From the NCBI GenBank assembly GCA_030668425.1, contig DAOUTY010000043.1, positions 1 through 10,519 of the forward strand: DNA of 10,519 nucleotides, in the 5' to 3' direction. The notes under the pieces were generated by a model. The model ran no database searches, was not told the origin of the DNA, and saw only the letters and a list, made by a program, of their open reading frames with translations. Positions 6,511-10,519 of the stretch are shown here, piece by piece; the first letter of the stretch is position 1; each line of letters opens with the position of its first letter. Made by a program: the position numbers and the translations under genes. The DNA comes from Chloroflexota bacterium (lineage in GTDB: Bacteria; Chloroflexota; Dehalococcoidia; SZUA-161).

Positions 6511-6927
6511 TTATCGACTATCGACTTTCTCCTGGCTGATGGCCCCCAATACTCCGTTGATGAACTTAGATGAGTTATGGCTGCCAAATATCTTAGCCAG
6601 TTCTACTGCTTCGTTTATGGCCGCCTTTAGCGGTACCTTATTTTCTATCAAAAGCTCAAGAATTGCAAGCCTCAAGATATTTCTATCAATGGCCGAAAGC
6701 TGCTCTACTGGCCAGTTAGGTGCATGTGTTCTGATCAGGGAGTCGATTTGGCCTTTGTTTTCGAGCACACCCCTGATTAACTCTTGCGCATAAGACAGGG
6801 CTGGTTCCGGTAACGTCTGTTCTTCAGCCAGCCAGATCAAGGAAACTTGCGGGTCGTGTCCTGATGCATCGCTCTCGAACAGCGCTTGAAGTGCCGCGAT
6901 TCTGGCATTGCGCCTGATATGTGCCAT
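6511..6927 (-). CDS. nusB: Transcription antitermination factor NusB
   Basis: A 138-residue all-helical protein of usual NusB length. In this family NusB binds the boxA RNA with ribosomal protein S10 (NusE) and helps RNA polymerase read through ribosomal RNA operons. Supporting segments are RRNARIAALQALFESD near the N terminus, then LSAIDRNILRLAILELL, KAAINEAVELAKIFG and SSKFINGVLGAI towards the C terminus, all in the expected order. The frame could open nine codons earlier at a TTG (6954), but the ATG at 6927-6925 is preferred because GAGGA lies just upstream. The gene sits between fabG (55 bases upstream) and acpP (41 bases downstream). This is an unusual place for nusB and suggests joint control of rRNA and lipid synthesis. 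Confidence 0.93.
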   Translation of the reverse strand: MAHIRRNARIAALQALFESDASGHDPQVSLIWLAEEQTLPEPALSYAQELIRGVLENKGQIDSLIRTHAPNWPVEQLSAIDRNILRLAILELLIENKVPLKAAINEAVELAKIFGSHNSSKFINGVLGAISQEKVDSR

Positions 6928-6931
6928 AGGT

Positions 6932-6936
6932 TCCTC
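6932..6936 (-). promoter_or_regulatory. Ribosome binding site that sets the nusB start
   Basis: GAGGA on the minus strand lies four bases before the ATG at 6927. The alternative TTG at 6954 has no comparable site upstream, so the shorter 138-residue protein is the better call. Confidence 0.6.
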
Positions 6937-6982
6937 AACTATCAATGCTACCAATTAGCTGATGAAAAAGCGAATGCACGGG

Positions 6983-7726
6983 TCATGACATGACCATGCC
7001 GCCGTCCACGTTCAGCACGTGGCCAGTGATGTACCGTGCCTCTTCTGAAGCCAGGAAACATACCGCATTGGCGACGTCTCTAGATGTGCCTGGATATCCG
7101 AGAGGGATTTGCCTGAGGAACTCCTGCTTGGCGTTATCGCTGAGTTTCCTCGTCATCTCGGTGTCGATGAATCCGGGCGCGACTGCATTTGCAGTTACTT
7201 CTCTGGCAGCGAACTCTCTGGCAGTGGTCTTGGTAAGCCCGATTAACCCAGCCTTTGCAGCAGCATAGTTAGCTTGCCCTGCATTCCCAATCAGTCCTAC
7301 AACGCTTGCGATATTGATGATACGCCCCCAGCGCTGCTTTATCATGTGCCGTACTACTGCTTGTGTGCAAAGGAAAGCCCCTTTGAGGTTAGTGGTCAGC
7401 ACTTGATCCCAGTCGGCGCCGGACATTCTCATGAGCAGGGTATCCCTGGTAATGCCCGCATTGTTCACCAGGATGTCGATTTGGCCGAAAGCGGATATTG
7501 TCTGCTCGGCGAGTCTGGCCACTTCCTCTTGCGCGGTGACGTTGGCGGTAACGGCAATACTCTTTCCATTGTTCGCCACGATTTCGGCTGCCACCGTACT
7601 TGCGGAAGTGGCGTTTATGTCGCTGATTACCACGCTGGCGCCGTGCTCTGCCAGCGCCAATGCTATCTCACGACCGATCCCCTGGCCACTTCCAGTGACT
7701 ATGGCGACCCTTGTGGATAAGTTCAT
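6983..7726 (-). CDS. fabG: 3-oxoacyl-[ACP] reductase FabG
   Basis: A 247-residue short-chain dehydrogenase that uses NADPH to reduce beta-ketoacyl-ACP in each round of fatty acid elongation. The nucleotide-binding TGSGQGIG is at 11-18 and NNAG at 88-91. The catalytic set is N113, S141, Y154 and K158, with YAAAK in the standard spacing. The PG motif (184-185) and the C-terminal ITGHVLNVDGG (233-243) are typical of FabG rather than other members of the family, and the length is exactly as expected. The ATG has AGGAAGAG upstream. The neighbours fabD and acpP support the pathway assignment over a generic dehydrogenase. Confidence 0.95.
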   Translation of the reverse strand: MNLSTRVAIVTGSGQGIGREIALALAEHGASVVISDINATSASTVAAEIVANNGKSIAVTANVTAQEEVARLAEQTISAFGQIDILVNNAGITRDTLLMRMSGADWDQVLTTNLKGAFLCTQAVVRHMIKQRWGRIINIASVVGLIGNAGQANYAAAKAGLIGLTKTTAREFAAREVTANAVAPGFIDTEMTRKLSDNAKQEFLRQIPLGYPGTSRDVANAVCFLASEEARYITGHVLNVDGGMVMS

Positions 7727-7768
7727 TGTGAGCTCTCTTCCTGGAAATTTGGTAAGATCGCGCGTTCT

Positions 7769-8710
7769 TTAGAGGTTTATGGCTTTGATGGACTCCGGAT
7801 CGCTTATATTGAGGACATGCACTGTGCTGTTGATCCTTCTGATTAGTCCTGAGAGTATCTGTCCAGGGCCAATCTCAATGAAAGTGGAGACTCCAGCATC
7901 TACCATATATTCCACTGAGGGCTGCCACTGAACACAGTGACATAGCTGCCGTAGCAGTTCCTCTTTTACCTCGTCGGGGCTGGTCATCGGCTGAGCAGTG
8001 CTGTTGGCGATTATGGGAACTTGAGGTAGCCCGAGGTTAACTTGTGAGATTGCCTGGGTCATACCCTCAACCGTAGGTTGCATCAGAATGGAATGAAACG
8101 CACCGCTGACCTGGAGTGGTATCACCCTCAGGGCTCCTCTGGCTTTGGCTAAGTCCATTGAGCGGGCCAGCGACTCTCTGGTGCCGCTGATAACAATTTG
8201 GCCCGCGCAGTTAAAGTTGGCTATCTGAGAACCGGTTTCCATACATACCTCTTCCAAAGATTCTTCATCAAGACCGATGATCGCTGCCATGCCTCCGGGC
8301 TTGGTCTTCCCTGCTTCCTGCATCAGGCGTCCTCGCTCCCTGACAAGGCGAACTGAATCGGAAAATCCAATCACGTTAGCAGCCACGAGCGCAGTGTACT
8401 CACCGAGGCTGTGTCCGGCGACAAGGGCGGGCTTCAACGGAATACCAAACTCTGAAGCGGCTTTCAGGCAGGCGATACTGGTTGTCAATATGGCCGGCTG
8501 AGCATTGATGGTCTCGCGAAGCTCCTCCTCGGGTCCCTCAAAACAGAGTCGCGAAAGCGGGAGTTGGAGCGCTGAATCGGCCTCCTCGAAGATTTCCCTG
8601 GCCAGGCGAGAGCTTTGGTACAGGGCGTAGCCCATACCTACTGCCTGTGATCCCTGACCGGGAAAGACGCAGGCGACCTTGGGTGTTGACGCTGTTTCCA
8701 GCTCAAGCAC
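7769..8710 (-). CDS. fabD: Malonyl-CoA:ACP transacylase FabD
   Basis: A 313-residue cytosolic enzyme that transfers the malonyl group from CoA to acyl carrier protein. FPGQGSQ (16-22) starts the fold, and the nucleophile is S101 in GHSLGEY (99-105). R126 in RERGRLM (124-130) binds the malonyl carboxylate and H206 in AFHS is the catalytic histidine. IEIGPG (278-283) closes the domain. The length is normal. The start is GTG (8710-8708), with GGAGG six bases upstream in the 19-base gap after rpmF. Its substrate, malonyl-CoA, is the product of the carboxylase whose carboxyltransferase is encoded by accDA at the other end of the window. Confidence 0.96.
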   Translation of the reverse strand: MLELETASTPKVACVFPGQGSQAVGMGYALYQSSRLAREIFEEADSALQLPLSRLCFEGPEEELRETINAQPAILTTSIACLKAASEFGIPLKPALVAGHSLGEYTALVAANVIGFSDSVRLVRERGRLMQEAGKTKPGGMAAIIGLDEESLEEVCMETGSQIANFNCAGQIVISGTRESLARSMDLAKARGALRVIPLQVSGAFHSILMQPTVEGMTQAISQVNLGLPQVPIIANSTAQPMTSPDEVKEELLRQLCHCVQWQPSVEYMVDAGVSTFIEIGPGQILSGLIRRINSTVHVLNISDPESIKAINL

Positions 8711-8729
8711 TAATTACCTCCACAGGTTG

Positions 8730-8921
8730 CTACTTGCTCTTGGGCTTGCTTGCTTTGATTATCTCTCTTCCCCTATAGGTCCCGCAAAAGGGGCAAGCCT
8801 GGTGAGCAGGTTTGATGTTGTGGCATTGGGTACAAGGCACCAGGGAGGGAACAGTCAACTTGAGGTGGCTGCGTCTTTTCCCCTGGCGTGCCTTAGCGTA
8901 TTTTCTTTTGGGCAGTGCCAT
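8730..8921 (-). CDS. rpmF: Ribosomal protein L32
   Basis: A 63-residue basic protein of the large ribosomal subunit. It begins ALPKRKYAKARQGKRRSH, close to the usual L32 start. C30, C33, C43 and C46 form a zinc ribbon, so this is the zinc-containing form rather than the cysteine-free type. The ATG start and its AGGAG site (about 11 bases upstream) lie inside the last codons of the DUF177 gene, giving a 29-base overlap. The pairing of DUF177 with rpmF is widely conserved in bacteria. Confidence 0.96.
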   Translation of the reverse strand: MALPKRKYAKARQGKRRSHLKLTVPSLVPCTQCHNIKPAHQACPFCGTYRGREIIKASKPKSK

Positions 8922-9459
8922 GATTTGGTTTACTCCTCTCTGTATCTACCCTTTGCTTCTCGCCTGAAAGCAACCCCTGGAGCGGAGCCCAGGGTGAGTC
9001 ATGTCGAATAGGTGTGCAGTGACAGGTTTCGTGGTTTAGGTTGCAGCCACATTGGGGACACAATCCAGCACAGTCCTCTCGGCAAATCGGTTTCAGGGGC
9101 TGCGCCAGAAGCGTGTACTGGCGCACTGCCTCGCTAAGATCGAGGGTGTTATCCTCCTGAATAGTGAAGGCCCCCGATTCGGTTGGTGGGGTGAGGGGTG
9201 TCTCGTTTGCCAGATCTTTTGCTAAGAGATACTCCTCCTCAATGTCCAGGGTTAACGGGTAGTCGAACTCCTCGAGGCAGCGACCGCATACGTCTCTGAC
9301 GGTAGTATTCAGTCTGCCGCTTACCAGGATACTGTGATTAGTACGAAGCAATTGCACCTCGCCACGGGTGGGCAAGCCAGCACTATCCATTTCATCGATG
9401 GTGATGTGGCGGACCGAGCCTACGGATTCCTTTAGCTGCTGGGCGACATTGATCTTCAT
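8893..9459 (-). CDS. DUF177 (YceD-like) metal-binding protein
   Basis: A 188-residue protein of the DUF177/YceD family, which is commonly encoded next to rpmF and has been linked to large ribosomal subunit or 23S rRNA maturation in some bacteria and plastids. Its molecular role here is inferred. CGRC (58-61) is followed by an acidic middle section. A cysteine-rich end holds C126, C130, C134, C137, C139, C146 and C148, then DSPWAPL (154-160), close to the family's usual DPRWAPL. The frame opens at a TTG (9510) 17 codons earlier, but that codon lies before the predicted transcription start (about 9503), so ATG 9459-9457 is chosen. The ribosome binding site is weak (GAG). A basic tail after residue 166 overlaps the start of rpmF by 29 bases, suggesting coupling. 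Confidence 0.87.
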   Translation of the reverse strand: MKINVAQQLKESVGSVRHITIDEMDSAGLPTRGEVQLLRTNHSILVSGRLNTTVRDVCGRCLEEFDYPLTLDIEEEYLLAKDLANETPLTPPTESGAFTIQEDNTLDLSEAVRQYTLLAQPLKPICREDCAGLCPQCGCNLNHETCHCTPIRHDSPWAPLQGLLSGEKQRVDTERSKPNHGTAQKKIR

Positions 9460-9509
9460 TGCAAACTCGAACTGGTGATCTCTCAGTTGGTGCGATATAT
9501 ATTGTATCA

Positions 9510-9539
9510 ATTTTAGGATACAGGTCCTACGATTGTCAA
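9510..9539 (-). promoter_or_regulatory. Sigma70-type promoter of the DUF177-rpmF-fab-nusB-acpP cluster
   Basis: On the minus strand a perfect TTGACA (9534-9539) is followed after 18 bases by TAAAAT (9510-9515). Transcription should start near 9503, giving a leader of about 44 bases before the ATG at 9459. This is the best -35 element in the window, and no other good promoter is seen before acpP. The spacer contains a dyad (9514-9529). Confidence 0.65.
9514..9529. promoter_or_regulatory. Possible operator dyad inside the fab promoter
   Basis: TAGGA (9514-9518) and TCCTA (9525-9529) flank a six-base centre, placed between the -35 and -10 elements. Read on the minus strand, the segment TAGGACCTGTATCCTAA recalls the FapR box of Gram-positive lipid operons (TTAG, ACCTG core, CTAA; consensus from memory) but is one base longer. 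A repressor bound here would block RNA polymerase. No regulator gene is in the window. Confidence 0.35.
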
Positions 9540-9570
9540 CATAGATTTGAAAGGCTGTTTGAACAACGGG

Positions 9571-9587
9571 GAAAGCCGGAGGCTTTC
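9571..9587. terminator. Hairpin between the membrane-anchored protein gene and the fab promoter
   Basis: GAAAGCC (9571-9577) and GGCTTTC (9581-9587) form a perfect 7-base-pair stem with a 3-base loop, about 65 bases after the stop codon of the upstream gene. No T-run follows on the minus strand, so it may be a weak terminator or an RNA-stabilising 3' hairpin. A second small stem (AGCTT 9593-9597, AAGCT 9603-9607) sits beside it. Confidence 0.35.
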
Positions 9588-9650
9588 TTGTCAGCTTTTC
9601 CGAAGCTAATAGGAGGTTCTTGCGTGCTACGAGCCACTATAGACGTGCTA

Positions 9651-10082
9651 TCATTGATACCCTAGAAAGTAATACAAAACTCCGCCGATAACAATCAGGA
9701 TTGCAGCTATAGCTCCGATAATTCGCAGAAGCATATTTCGCCTGGCGGTCCTGTTGGGGTGAAACTTTATGACGTAGGACGGAGCTTTCCACACTGACGC
9801 CTTGCTTACGTAGAAATCGTAAACCGTACCCGATTTGATTTTAAGGACATTTCGTAATTTCTTATTAATGTTGATCTGGTGAACTCGCGGGTGCGGGACC
9901 TCTGCCAGTTCGTTGTTTCTCACCCTGCAGGCTATTTTTGAGTCCTTTACTGCGAGGCGTATGTAACTGTTCCACTTAATGCCTTTGGGCAGGTCGTCCG
10001 GGTGCATTCTCACAATCAGCGTGCCTTCGTCGTCCTCTGGGGCTCCGCCGACTTTGAGGTGCCTCTTGATTGGTTTAGACAT
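9651..10082 (-). CDS. Unrecognised small protein with a C-terminal membrane anchor
   Basis: I do not recognise this 143-residue protein. It has a short basic start, an acidic patch (EDDEG, 16-20), and a soluble region (about 20-110) with alternating short hydrophobic stretches that look mostly like beta strands. A hydrophobic segment follows (about 118-140, LLRIIGAIAAILIVIGGVLYY), preceded by the basic RTARRN (111-116). That pattern suggests a tail anchor with the N-terminal domain in the cytoplasm. The stretch NKKLRNVLKIKSGTVYDFYV (73-92) loosely recalls small barrel domains such as AbrB or double-psi barrels, but this is only a resemblance. There is a single cysteine (C52). The ATG has AAGGA upstream. 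It has its own likely promoter and stands alone between rtcB and the fab cluster. Confidence 0.75.
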   Translation of the reverse strand: MSKPIKRHLKVGGAPEDDEGTLIVRMHPDDLPKGIKWNSYIRLAVKDSKIACRVRNNELAEVPHPRVHQININKKLRNVLKIKSGTVYDFYVSKASVWKAPSYVIKFHPNRTARRNMLLRIIGAIAAILIVIGGVLYYFLGYQ

Positions 10083-10108
10083 AGCTTTTCCTTGTCTTGC
10101 TCACTAGG

Positions 10109-10126
10109 GGGCAAGGTTTGTTGCCC
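10109..10126. repeat. Hairpin in the leader of the membrane-anchored protein gene
   Basis: GGGCAA (10109-10114) and TTGCCC (10121-10126) pair around a six-base loop. On the minus strand it would sit at the very 5' end of the transcript predicted from the promoter at 10132-10160. It could protect the mRNA end, or form part of the 3' end of the rtcB transcript. There is no T-run. Confidence 0.35.
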
Positions 10127-10131
10127 TGTTC

Positions 10132-10160
10132 ATTATAGTGACCTGTGAAGTAGACCGCAA
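10132..10160 (-). promoter_or_regulatory. Promoter for the membrane-anchored protein gene
   Basis: On the minus strand a perfect TATAAT (10132-10137) has TTGCGG (10155-10160) 17 bases upstream. The -35 matches only in its first three positions. Transcription would start near 10125, about 43 bases before the ATG at 10082, and the promoter lies within the 145-base gap after rtcB. Confidence 0.5.
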
Positions 10161-10227
10161 CCATGCCATGTTCGGCCGGGGTCCGGTAGGAATCGCGGTG
10201 AATTTGGGGGAAGTGAATGGGATAGCG

Positions 10228-10519
10228 CTAGCCCTTAATGACCCCGATTGGTCTTGCTTTGATTACCCTGGGGGATATACCGGCAGCATCCGTTATGTGC
10301 ATCACCTCGGCTACATCCTTGTAGGCTGCTGGTGCCTCTTCGGCCAGGGAGGCGATGTTTGCCACTTGAATGGCGATCCCTTTGGCTGCCAGCTCGGCGG
10401 CAACGTCGGCGCCGCTAATGCTTCTCCTTGCTGCTGAGCGACTCTTGGCCCTTCCCGCACCGTGACAGGTGGAGCCGAAGGTTTCCTCCATAGCCTTCTC
10501 AGTTCCCACCGCTACGTAT
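10228..10519 (-). CDS. rtcB: RNA ligase RtcB, C-terminal part (cut by the window edge)
   Basis: The reading frame is open to the window edge and gives about 97 residues of the C terminus of RtcB, the GTP- and manganese-dependent ligase that joins RNA 2',3'-cyclic phosphate or 3'-phosphate ends to 5'-OH ends in tRNA splicing or RNA repair. VGTEKAMEETFGSTCHGAGR contains the histidine of the CHGAGR motif, the residue that is guanylated in characterised RtcB enzymes. AEEAPAAYKDVAEV and the terminal PIGVIKG are also standard, including the final glycine. The metal-binding residues lie in the missing part. The GTG at 10509 is an internal valine, not a start. The stop is 145 bases before the next gene, which has its own promoter. 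Confidence 0.93.
   Translation of the reverse strand, partial: YVAVGTEKAMEETFGSTCHGAGRAKSRSAARRSISGADVAAELAAKGIAIQVANIASLAEEAPAAYKDVAEVMHITDAAGISPRVIKARPIGVIKG

Noticed and set aside
10138..10437. 99-codon plus-strand frame opposite rtcB
   Set aside because: It is a shadow of the clearly conserved RtcB C terminus.

Overview
All genes in this window lie on the minus strand, so the window reads right to left. The best guess is a Chloroflexota bacterium, probably Dehalococcoidia-like. This is inferred from a fused AccD-AccA carboxyltransferase, an FtsK with a charged insert of about 40 residues in its motor alpha domain, and a zinc-ribbon L32 next to a DUF177 protein at the head of a fatty acid synthesis cluster. 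I could not run a search, so the assignment is a family-level judgement.

Layout in transcription order. (1) 10519-10228 is the 3' end of rtcB (RNA ligase), cut by the window edge. (2) 10082-9651 encodes a small protein with a C-terminal membrane anchor that I do not recognise; it has its own promoter. (3) A strong sigma70-type promoter at 9510-9539 drives a cluster of DUF177 (YceD-like), rpmF, fabD, fabG, nusB and acpP. It combines ribosome and transcription functions with type II fatty acid synthesis. plsX and fabH, often found between rpmF and fabD, are absent, and nusB sits between fabG and acpP. (4) 6208-5709 is about 500 bases without a credible gene; it holds two palindromes and the promoter of the next operon. 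(5) A tightly packed operon holds two half-length TauE/SafE transporter genes, a family 4 uracil-DNA glycosylase, ftsK and fused accDA. The gaps are 11 bases, a 17-base overlap, 15 bases and a 4-base ATGA overlap. (6) 228-1 is non-coding, with two possible promoters pointing out of the window and alternative inverted repeats.

The two operons share one theme. Fused AccDA is the carboxyltransferase that makes malonyl-CoA, FabD moves the malonyl group to ACP, and FabG reduces the beta-ketoacyl-ACP. The same operons also carry division and DNA functions (FtsK, UDG) and ribosome or transcription functions (L32, NusB, DUF177), a plausible growth-coordination arrangement.

The points most worth checking are: a dyad inside the fab promoter that resembles a FapR box; a clamp-binding-like pentapeptide at the very end of the uracil-DNA glycosylase; the split TauE pair with a nearly leaderless promoter; mutually exclusive hairpins at 56-143; and the unrecognised membrane-anchored protein. 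I saw no CRISPR array, tRNA, rRNA or insertion sequence, and no convincing U-tract terminator.
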